Shown in pieces: positions 50,239 to 58,817 of a stretch of DNA of 64,000 nucleotides. Position 1 is the stretch's first letter. Each line of letters opens with the position of its first letter. Origin of the DNA: Methanosarcina sp. ERenArc_MAG2 (GTDB lineage: Archaea > Halobacteriota > Methanosarcinia > Methanosarcinales > Methanosarcinaceae). The stretch covers positions 248,001 to 312,000 of the forward strand of contig JAMXHR010000010.1 in NCBI GenBank assembly GCA_023955635.1, in the 5' to 3' direction. Under the pieces are notes generated by a model, which was given only the letters and a program-made list of their open reading frames with translations, was not told where the DNA came from and searched no databases. The translations under genes were made by a program, and so were the position numbers.

Positions 50239-50966
50239 ATGAGCCTTCTTATACTTGTCAGGCACGGAGAACCCGGCTTGAAGCCTGAAGACAGGCTTGC
50301 TGGCTGGCTGGATATTCCTCTCAGCAGGAAAGGGATCGAAGAAGCTCTTGAGTGCGCAGTAGAACTTGAAAATATCGAACTGGATTTTGCTTTTGCCTCA
50401 AACCTTATCCGGACGCAGGAAACTCTTTTCATCATTCTGTCCGGGCAGAAAAAAACAGGGGTCCTTGTCCATGAAAGGGTAGATGAAGAAAAGAATTCAG
50501 AGAAAACTTCAGAACAGACTGCATGGTACTCATATCCCGAAAAGCTCGGCAAAGAACTCATTCCTATTTATTCCACAGCTGCTTTGAACGAGCGTTATTA
50601 CGGAAAGCTTCAGGGCAGGAAAAAGCAGAAAATGGAAGAAAAATACGGGGCAGAAAAGCTTTCCTGCTGGCGGTGGGATTTTGAGCCGGGTCCGCCTGAA
50701 GGAGAAAGTCTCAAAGCCGTATATGAACGCGCAGTGCCTTATTTCGAGCAAAAATCCTGCCTGCAGTAAAAGAAGGGAAAAATGTGATCATCTGCGCTCA
50801 CCAAAGTAGCCTGAGAGCACTGGCCAAATATATAGAAGGTATTTCTGATGAGGACATAAGGGAAGTCAGGTTCTCTACAGGTGAGCTCGCAATTTATCGT
50901 TTTTTCGAAGGCAGGCTGGTAAGGGAAAACACTGAAATAAGTGCTGAGAAGAAGAGAAACCTCTGA
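50239..50966 (+). CDS. Histidine phosphatase (phosphoglycerate mutase-like), one apparent frameshift
   Basis: About 242 residues. Catalytic His in LILVRHGEPGLKPEDRLAGW, second His in VIICAHQSSLRAL, proton donor Glu in ALNERYYGKLQG, all matching 2,3-bisphosphoglycerate-dependent phosphoglycerate mutase. Interconverts 3- and 2-phosphoglycerate, or acts as a broad phosphatase. The A5 run 50750-50754 needs one more A to read YFEQKILPAVKEGKNVIICA. Start set at 50239 because GGAG lies 10 bases before it (the frame is open from 50224). Confidence 0.9.
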
Positions 50967-51192
50967 ATTCTTCCATAAAAGTACATTCATCAATTCAGGA
51001 TTTAACTCTAAGGCGAAGAAATAAAAAACATTAAATATAAAATATCAAAACTTATGTCTTCTAAATCACTATAGTTTTATGTCTTTATTTTAATATTACT
51101 TTAATCCAATATATTCATATTATTTAATGTTATAATTCTCTTTTATTAATAAAAAGTTAAATAATAATTTACATTGAGTGTGGGGGATTTAA
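50967..51192. other. Intergenic region before the NosD-like gene
   Basis: 226 bp, AT-rich, ending in GGGGGATTTAA. No gene. Confidence 0.4.
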
Positions 51193-52491
51193 ATAAACAG
51201 ATTTGCCAGCTTGGCGGTAGCCTTTCTTATTTTCACATTAAGCTCTGGTATTGGAACTCCGGCTGAGATTTTAATCCGGCCGGGGGAATCAATACAGGCA
51301 GCAGTAGACAATGCAAGTTCTGGGGATGTAATTATTATAAAACCTGGAAACTACACTGAAAACATTATAATCAGTACACAAAATCTTACAATAAGATCGG
51401 CTTCTGTGAATCCTGAGGATACGGTAGTTATGGTGAATAACCCGAATGTAAATGTGTTCCAAACGCGGGCAAATAATACAACAATTAGCGGGTTTAAAGT
51501 TAAAGCAGCCAAATATACCGATGTAACAGGAATTTATCTGTCTGGATGCAGTAACTGCACTATCGCTAACAATAACCTTTCGGAGAATTCCCTTGGAATA
51601 TATCTGAGTAACTCAAAAAATAATACAATCTCGGACAATAAAGTGAACTTGAACGAGAAATATGGAATCCAGCTCGTATATTCTGAAGGAAATACACTCT
51701 TAAATAATAGTGCAGATTCAAATCATCATGGAATTATTCTGGAGAACAATTGCAGCGACAACAATCTTACAAACAATACGGCAGACTTGAATAGAGGTTA
51801 TGGCTTTTACCTTAGAAATTCAAGCACCAATAACCTCAATAATAACACGATAAACAAGAATGATATGGGTATTTATCTGACAAACTCAAACATGAGCATA
51901 ATTTCAGGTAATAATATCTCGGAGAATATCAGGTACGGTATCTGGGTATCGCACTCAAATTATAACATAATTTCCGGGAATATAATTAGCGAAAGCAATT
52001 GGGGTATTCATCTTAACTCCTCTGATAATAACATCCTTTCTGGAAATATTCTTGCTTCGAACGATGTTTCAGGCCTTTCCATGTGTCCTGCCTGCGATAA
52101 CAACACTGTATTCAATAATTATCTCAATAATATCTTTAATGCAGATATCGGAAATAAGAGAAATGCCTGGAATATAAAAAGGACTGAAGGCACAAATATT
52201 GTCGGTGGACCCTATCTCGGAGGCAACTTCTGGGCAAGCCCGGAAGGGACAGGTTTCTCTGAGACAGCTCCGGATGCGGATGAAAATGGCATTGCAGATC
52301 TAAATTATAATGGAACCAATTTTACAGATTACCTGCCTCTTGTACCTGTATCTGATCCGCAGGAGCAGATACTTCCTGCTGTAAACTTTAGTACGAGTGT
52401 TACGAACGTTACCGCCTCAAAAACTGTTATAGACACTCCTGCAGATCCCGTACCTGCAAAAAGCGGCTCAAGCGATGACAACGCCACATAA
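51193..52491 (+). CDS. Secreted NosD-like parallel beta-helix protein
   Basis: Up to 432 residues. Signal peptide (residues about 5-20, LAVAFLIFTLSSGIG), then a right-handed beta-helix of NosD/pectate-lyase repeats built on N-N-x-I/S-x-N units (ISGNNISENIRYGIWVSHSN, GNIISESNWGIHLNSSDNNI), and a PVP/Ala-rich C-terminus. Methanosarcina encodes many such surface proteins; the substrate is unknown. GGGGGA is 7 bases before an ATA at 51193, which would give INRFASLAVAF; the TTG at 51211 is too far, so the start is uncertain and the ATA may be an ATG read wrongly. Confidence 0.82.
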   Translation: MNRFASLAVAFLIFTLSSGIGTPAEILIRPGESIQAAVDNASSGDVIIIKPGNYTENIIISTQNLTIRSASVNPEDTVVMVNNPNVNVFQTRANNTTISGFKVKAAKYTDVTGIYLSGCSNCTIANNNLSENSLGIYLSNSKNNTISDNKVNLNEKYGIQLVYSEGNTLLNNSADSNHHGIILENNCSDNNLTNNTADLNRGYGFYLRNSSTNNLNNNTINKNDMGIYLTNSNMSIISGNNISENIRYGIWVSHSNYNIISGNIISESNWGIHLNSSDNNILSGNILASNDVSGLSMCPACDNNTVFNNYLNNIFNADIGNKRNAWNIKRTEGTNIVGGPYLGGNFWASPEGTGFSETAPDADENGIADLNYNGTNFTDYLPLVPVSDPQEQILPAVNFSTSVTNVTASKTVIDTPADPVPAKSGSSDDNAT

Positions 52492-53267
52492 GTGGCATAT
52501 CGTCATCCGTATTTTAAAGTAACCCGTCTTGCTACTTTTAATTTGACGAGCTGAAAAAAGCTATTTTGAACGTTAAATTATATATAAAAATTCTCTTAAT
52601 TACTCTTATTGTGAGAAATGTGAACGCTAAAGTGAACTTATTTCTCGATTTTCCAGTATTTAGAACAGCTATACGATAGATGACAAGGAAAAAATAACGA
52701 AAAGTTTGGGGAACGAGCAGGCCGTCCAGCCCCGCGTCCATTGGGAAAATTCAAATGCCTGATGGAAAGCGCCCATGTATTATTAGCATTAACCTATGTA
52801 ATCTTTTTTTGAAAGTAACAGGGATTTCTCAATTGTTGCAAGCAGCTTTTGAAACGAAGATGTAGAGGGACGTGAGAGACTAACCCGCTCTTACTTGAGG
52901 AAGCAGGGAATAACCAAACCCTGCCCCCTGAATGAAACAGACTCCTAATTATTAAGAGTCAGGTTGTATATCAGCCTCAAGACTATTTCACTTTTTTATA
53001 ACTTATGCGACTGAATTATGGAAAAAACATTAATAACTCAAATAATAAAATTTAATAGAAAGTAATGCTTTTTTTGGCATGAACTGATATTTTGAACGGA
53101 TTGATCTTATTTTGAGAAGTGCTTATCAAATTAAAATGCCGATTTTCGGAGCTAATTTGAGAAGGTCTACTCAGGTAGAAGCATGTGGGAAAAGGATTAA
53201 GGCTTCAGGGCAGCGGCTTTTTCAGAGCCGGAACGAAGCTTTAAATCGAAGAAATTTTACCAAAAGT
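52492..53267. other. Intergenic region upstream of the eCIS cargo genes
   Basis: 776 bp, AT-rich. The 67-codon frame at 53112-53315 (MRSAYQIKMPIFGANLRRST) has no ribosome binding site and runs into the leader repeat. A GC-rich word near 52715-52745 (GCAGGCCGTCCAGCCCCGCG) is unlike its surroundings and may be a foreign remnant. Confidence 0.4.
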
Positions 53268-53359
53268 GGAACATTTTTATACTGTAACGAAGTTATATAT
53301 CCTCAATTTTTTTAAAGTATTCTTTATCTATCCATCCAACTTCCACAGGGACGTTATCC
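53268..53359. promoter_or_regulatory. Leader shared by the two DUF4157 cargo genes, copy 1
   Basis: About 92 bp ending at the cargo 1 ATG match 55631-55720 upstream of cargo 2 at most positions (TTTTTATACTGTAAC, CATCCAA, TCCACAGGGA all shared). It includes a TATA-like TTTTTATAC and a CAGGGA ribosome-binding-like element. The conservation of non-coding sequence means the two cargo genes are probably regulated together or were recently duplicated as a unit. Confidence 0.75.
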
Positions 53360-55053
53360 ATGCCCGAGAACCAGCAAATTCAGAAATCCAAAAAACCGGA
53401 TACCACTTTTCAAAAGCAAGCAACCCCCGTAATCCAGACTCCTGTATCAAATCCTTATTCTATTATCCAGCGTGCCAAAATTAACCCGAAATCACTCACT
53501 CATGCTGACATTATGCAGCTTCAGCGTACCATTGGAAATCAAGCGGTCGGCAGGTTGCTTTCAAGTATTGGAAATACTTCTACAGATCAACAGATGCCAG
53601 TCCAGCGACAGGAAATTCCCGAGGAAGAGGAACCGCTTCAGGGAAAGATAGCAGAGACAATTCAGCGTCAGGAGATTTCTGAGGAAGATGAGCCCTTACA
53701 GGGCAAGTTCGAGCGTGTCACCGGCAGCAACGACCCGGTGCTCCGCAAGGTCGACCCGACCACCACGGTGAATGGGGTGCCGGTGAACGACGACCCGTCG
53801 CTTGAGCACGAGGCGGACGTGATGGGGGTGAAGGCGGTGCAGTTCGTCCCAGCCCCCGAGGAGGACGAGCCGTTGCAGGGGAAGTTCGGCGAGGGGTGGT
53901 GCAGAAGGCTGAGAAGGCTGCGAACAATACAGGGCTCCCGGATAACTTAAAGGCCGGAGTCGAGAACCTCTCAGGAATGAGCATGGATGGGGTGAAGGTG
54001 CACTACAACTCCGGGACGCCTGCGCAATTAAATGCGCTGGCATATACGCAGGGGAGCAATATTCATGTAGCTCCAGGGCAGGAAAGGCATTTGCCTCATG
54101 AAGCATGGCATGTAGTGCAGCAGAAGCAAAGCCGTGTACAGCCGACAATTCAAATGTTGAGTAAAGAAGAAATTGATTATGTGAATGAAAAAAGCAAGAT
54201 AGACGATAACAATAAACGACCAACGATGATATTGGAGTTACCTGGGTCCGGTCATTATGGTTGGGAGGGGGATAAAGATGAAAATCAGAATGAGCAAAGA
54301 GTTTTTCACCATGAAGGATCTCCAGAAGTATGGACAATCGCCGGACCGGTCGGAAAAAGAGCGCTGGGAGGTAATATAGATAAGGGATCCAACCGTATTA
54401 ATAAAAATGTTCCTATGGGGATTAAATTAATCACAGATTTTGTTGATAAACAGGGAGGTGATCAAGAGATATTGATATTTATGAAATCACATAGTCGAAA
54501 TGCTGTAGTATGTACACGAATAGCGAAAGCCATAAACGAACTATATAAAGACAGTAATTCTTTTTATAAAAGGAATGAAAATTTAGGTTTAAATAATCAT
54601 GACTCAAAAAAGGTGACAGTTGAGGCAGTGTTCTTTGATCCCGTACCAGGACCATTTCATGCAGGCAAAAACGTCGAAAACGATGTATCTAATGTAGGTG
54701 AAAGTACATTAGTATACTCAATACAACATAAACACTGGTATCAAAAATTGCTTTATGACCCGCAGAAAGTACTTGGTGCGAAGCGATTAATAATATCACA
54801 TAGAGGTCATAAAGTTGTGCTTGAAAGTGGAGTGATATATGAAAAGAAACTTTATAAAGGTTTGAGTTTAAATTCCCTTCCTCCGGGTGCATATATAAGT
54901 ACAGGCGAAGGAGAAAAGGAAAAACCAGAGGAAATAAATAAGGCGGAAAAGGATAATGTGTTATTTGCATTTGGTCTCAATGATCTAGGCGTAACTGATC
55001 CTAACAGGAAAAAAATTATAAAAGCAGTCACTGAGAGTTTTTTTGAACATTAA
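53360..55053 (+). CDS. eCIS cargo 1: DUF4157 protein with hydrolase-like C-terminus, one apparent frameshift
   Basis: About 564 residues. The N-terminal 60 residues (SNPYSIIQRAKINPKSLTHA, then DIMQLQRTIGNQAVGRLL) are nearly identical to cargo 2, so they are probably a loading or packaging signal. Glu/Pro-rich EEDEPLQGKF repeats follow, then DUF4157 with the zinc-metalloprotease-like motif HEAWHVVQQKQ (HExxH at about 247-251). The C-terminus (from about residue 270) shows FMKSHSRNAVVCTRIA and VFFDPVPGPFHAG, resembling the nucleophile and acid motifs of SHSRG-type alpha/beta hydrolase effectors. DUF4157 proteins are enriched as cargo of extracellular contractile injection systems. The frame breaks at G4 53893-53896. 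Confidence 0.85.
53700..53925 (+). other. GC-rich foreign module inside cargo 1
   Basis: By hand count the 60 bases at 53701-53760 are about 68 percent G+C, far above neighbours. The module encodes VNDDPSLEHEADVMGVKAVQ, a segment that normally follows DUF4157 (cargo 2 has NINDDAGLEKEADVMGQKAI after its DUF4157) but here precedes it. It is bounded on both sides by sequence for EEDEPLQGKF, so it looks inserted by recombination between these repeats from a high-GC donor. Confidence 0.7.
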
Positions 55054-55349
55054 AAAGGATGAACAGAGGATTCAAAACGTAACGGCTATTGTAATTGTTC
55101 AATTTAAAGAGACTTGAGACAAAACTGAAACCATTCATCTAGAGATCCTAGTTGCGAGATGTTATCCCTATTGATCTTTCAGCTTGTTCTTAAAGTTCTT
55201 GATGTCTCGAAATAGTCTGAAAGATTCCTTCTAGTCATATATGCTTCCTGAATACAATCAGAAGAGTAAAAATTATTAATGAGCTGGTTCATCTACCGAA
55301 ATAAAGTATCTTTTCTGAATATCGATATCAGAAACTTAATTAATCACTC

Positions 55350-55617
55350 AAAATACGAGGTCGAAAGAAGCTATTTTGAGTTTCGGGATTGGTTCTTAAC
55401 AAAAGATAAAGTTCATTAAAAATTATACCATTTTTAAACTGAAATAAAATCTATAATCTCAGAATATCATAAGATCAGAAAATTTTCATTTTTAGTATAA
55501 ATTAAACTTCAAGCCTTTCAGGATACCGAAAATGAGTTCCATGAACTGTGAAAATTTCACTGAAAATAAAAAAATCAAAGGCTACAAGCCGGATTAAGAA
55601 TCTAATATAAACAGGTA
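55350..55617 (+). pseudogene. Truncated duplicate of the AAA-ATPase promoter and first codons
   Basis: This stretch matches 58636-58903 throughout: the upstream part (AATACGAG..., AAAGAAGCTATTTT, TTTAAACTG) and then ATG at 55532 encoding MSSMNCENF... against MSSTNCEDL... of the real gene at 58818. A TAA follows after 21 codons (KGYKPD then stop where the true gene has RKPDSEF). The surrounding 55054-55349 spacer shows no gene. It marks a past tandem duplication of the cargo unit. Confidence 0.8.
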
Positions 55618-55630
55618 ATTTTGTCCAATA

Positions 55631-55720
55631 TGGAATGTTTTTATACTGTAACAAATTTATACATTACTAAGTTTTTTTAAATATTTTTACAGTCATCCAA
55701 TTCCCACAGGGATGTTCCCC
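55631..55720. promoter_or_regulatory. Leader shared by the two cargo genes, copy 2
   Basis: About 90 bp ending at the cargo 2 ATG, matching 53268-53359 (TTTTTATACTGTAAC, CATCCAA, CCACAGGGA). See the copy 1 entry. Confidence 0.75.
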
Positions 55721-57915
55721 ATGCCCGAGCACCAGCAAATCCAGCAATCGAAAAAACCGAATACTATTTTTGAAAATCAAGCAACTCCCTTAGTCCAGAC
55801 ACCCTTATCTAATCCTTATTCTATCATCCAGCGTGCAAAAATCAACCCTAAATCTCTTACCCATGCTGACATTATGCAGCTTCAGCGTACCATTGGCAAT
55901 CAAGCGGTCGGCAGGTTGCTTACAGGTATCGGAAATACTTCCACAGCTCAACAGGCACCAGTTCAGAGACCGGAAATCCCTGAGGAAGAAGAAACATGTC
56001 CTTCATGTATACAGAAGCAGGAAATTCCAGAGGAAGAAGAACCTCTTCAAGGAAAAATAATAGAAACAATTCAACGCCAAGAAATCCCTGAAGAAGAGCC
56101 ACTTCAGACAAAAAGAGAGAACAATACTGGAATGCCAGATAACCTCAAGGCTGGCGTGGAAAGCCTGTCTGGAATTGATATGAGCGATGTTAGAGTGCAT
56201 TATAATTCGGATATACCATCCCAATTGCAAGCTCATGCCTATGCACAGGGAACGGATATTCATCTGGCACCTGGAAAAGAAAAACATTTATCTCATGAAG
56301 CTTGGCATGTGGTTCAGCAGAAACAAGGGAGGGTAAAACCGACCTTGCAGACGAAGGGGAAAGTGAATATAAATGACGACGCCGGACTGGAAAAAGAAGC
56401 TGATGTGATGGGACAAAAGGCCATTCAATTTCATGCAACTGAAACACAATCCTTAAAAGAATCTCCGCTTTCTTCATCCTCTTCACCGCAACAGCAAGTG
56501 GCTCAGCTCAGGCATATTGGATTGTTTGGATTGGAAGCTGAAGTGGTGGGAGAAAGGTTCAAGATCAATGCAATGAACTATTCCGAGGAAGATCTGAAAA
56601 TAATGGGAGAACAGGATACTACGTATCCTATTATTAATGATCCAGCGGTAGTTTTGGAAGAATACAGTTTAGGAAAACTCTCCGATTCCATTAAAATCAC
56701 ACTGGATAATGAAGTTACTGATAAATCTGTTCCCTCTATGGTGGAAAGATCTTATACTGTAGAATTCATACAAAATCCTGTGGATGTGTTAGGTGATCAG
56801 TCGAATATTGATGCCGTTGCTTCCGATTGGAATAAAGTTACCGCATTCTGGAAATATCTTTACGCTCAAAAGGATTCTGGAAGCTCATTTCATGAGTTAA
56901 TGCAGGCCAGAGAAGAAATAACTCTAAACCAGCGTTTGGAGGGAGAACAGTTCATTACGTATGAAGGCAATGAAAATATTGCTACTGAAGAAACAGAAGA
57001 AGGAAAAAATATAGCTTAGATTGGACAAAAACGGCAAATAGTATTGATGTGAAAACTGAAGATCCAGAAGTTTCTCCTCAATTAACAGCTGGAGCTTCAC
57101 TGCTTGCTTTAGATAAAGCTTTTTTGGCTACTCATTTGCCTTTGTTCCAAAATAAGGACTTCAATAAAGAAGATGCTGAAAAGTTAAACATCAAGCATCC
57201 AAAGACGGAAAAGGAAGTAGCCGTGCAGGAAACATTAGCTTTAGTTACCCTCGTTAAAGGATACTTGCAAGCAACCAGACCTAAACCTTCTAAGGGTAAA
57301 AGGTATATGAAAGAGTATATTCCTTTGATGACTAGGAATTCCATGGATGCCATATACGGTAGCATGAGTCAAGAAGGGCAAAAGTTATTTAGAAACATCG
57401 TGATGAAGTATCTTACTAAGGTTCCCGATAATTTTCTGCTAAAGAAGTTGAGACTGGAACCTGATGCTAAGGTCTTTGACCACACAGCCGAAAAAGAGGC
57501 TGGTGCAGAGGGAATAAGTATTGAACAGTTGCTACTCAGTATTCTCAAAATTAAGAGAGGAGAAGCACCCAACACTTTTGTTGAAGATGAGAAAGCACAA
57601 CCTGGAGATGCGTTTTCCCAGGTTCATCTTGCAGGAATCAGCGAAATCAATCCCGATGCTCAAGAAATGCAAGCGAAGTTCGGAATCAGTGCACCTGATG
57701 AAATGATGGATGGAGTAAAGGGGATTATCTTTGAAAACAGGTTGGCAAAAGCGGTTCCATTATCACATATGGCGGACCTCTTTAAAGCATTATCAAATGC
57801 TTTAAAACTAGTGCAAGATACTTTTGATGCAAGGGAAAGACAGGAAAGAATTCAGGAAAGAATTCAAGAAGATGCTTCTAAAGCCAGGAAAATGGAAAGC
57901 GTTTATCAATATTGA
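55721..57915 (+). CDS. eCIS cargo 2: DUF4157 protein with unassigned C-terminal domain, one apparent frameshift
   Basis: About 731 residues starting at ATG 55721 (MPEHQQIQQSKKPNT; chosen by alignment to cargo 1, though ATG 55712 is in frame). The N-terminus is near identical to cargo 1, Glu/Pro repeats (IPEEEEPLQGK) follow, then DUF4157 with HEAWHVVQQKQG (HExxH at about 192-196). From about residue 265 a long C-terminus begins HIGLFGLEAEVVGERFKI and includes VEFIQNPVDVLG and QLTAGASLLALDKAF; no known toxin motif was recognised. The A6 run 57004-57009 needs one more A to give EEGKKYSLDWTKTANSIDVK. Likely a second injected effector with a different activity. Confidence 0.82.
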
Positions 57916-58635
57916 TAGATAAACATGTCTGTAAACCAATGACATGTGTGATTTTTCCTGAACGTGTATGAATTCGAGTTCAAAAGGTGTAAAGTAAAAC
58001 TTTATAGTGTGATTGCAGATTTTATAATATGATCATATTTGTAAGGAGTTGAGGGACGAAAACCAACAAATCACTCTTTTTGTGACAATTATGGGATACT
58101 TTGGGAGGGTCACTTTATGAGGTATTGGGTTACATTTCGTTTCACCCAACCTGCTTTTCATTCTTTACTAACGTCGTCATCAAATATCAGCCTTGTCGAA
58201 CACTTTTCATGTCATATCATCACATCATAAACTCCGGCTTCAACATAATGACAAAAAGTAGAATGTTAACAATCTTTCGGCCGGGGACGAATTCGTAATA
58301 AATTCCGATTATAATAAATCCCACTTTCGGCAGATAATTTGATTTTTTTCTAAGTATTTTTACTGATAGCGTTTTTTAGGAAAACACATTATCTTCCACG
58401 TTAAACATTACTGCAAAATGGTTCGTTGCTTATATCCTATATTCGGATGGTCGACACTATGAATTTGATATTTTTACTGATATTGTTTTTAAACATTCTT
58501 CAAATTTGTATTATACTTGGAGGGATTAACATATGACTCAAATCTTACGTCCTATATACCCTGCTTTCGGTTCACACATCTGCTATTTTTTAGAATTATG
58601 ACTACTTATAGGAATCAGATACTTGATTGGTAGCT
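57916..58635. other. Intergenic region between cargo 2 and the ATPase
   Basis: 720 bp, no supported gene. It contains decayed relatives of the 277-bp repeat ends (ACTTTCGGCAGATAATTT near 58328; ATTCGGATGGTCGAC near 58445; CTGCTTTCGGTTCAC near 58560). Confidence 0.45.
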
Positions 58636-58817
58636 AAAATACGAGACTAAAAGAAGCTATTTTAGTTTTGGCATTGATTTTTAACAAAAGATTAAGTCCA
58701 CTAAAAATGATACCACATTTAAACTGTAATAAATCCATAACCTAGAAGATCATAATATCATACAATTTTCATTTTGCGGATGTAAATTTAACTTAAAACC
58801 CCTTCAGGAAACCGAAA
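58636..58817. promoter_or_regulatory. Promoter/leader of the AAA-ATPase gene (duplicated at 55350)
   Basis: About 180 bp upstream of the ATPase, matched by 55350-55531. AGGAAACCG precedes the ATG. It is the likely promoter of the structural eCIS operon, separate from the cargo leaders. Confidence 0.5.

Noticed and set aside
53112..53315. 67-codon frame before cargo 1
   Set aside because: Runs into the conserved leader shared with cargo 2; no start signal.
53696..54337. 213-codon minus-strand frame in the GC-rich part of cargo 1
   Set aside because: Product is a His/Pro/Arg-rich low-complexity string, typical of the complement of a GC-rich coding segment.
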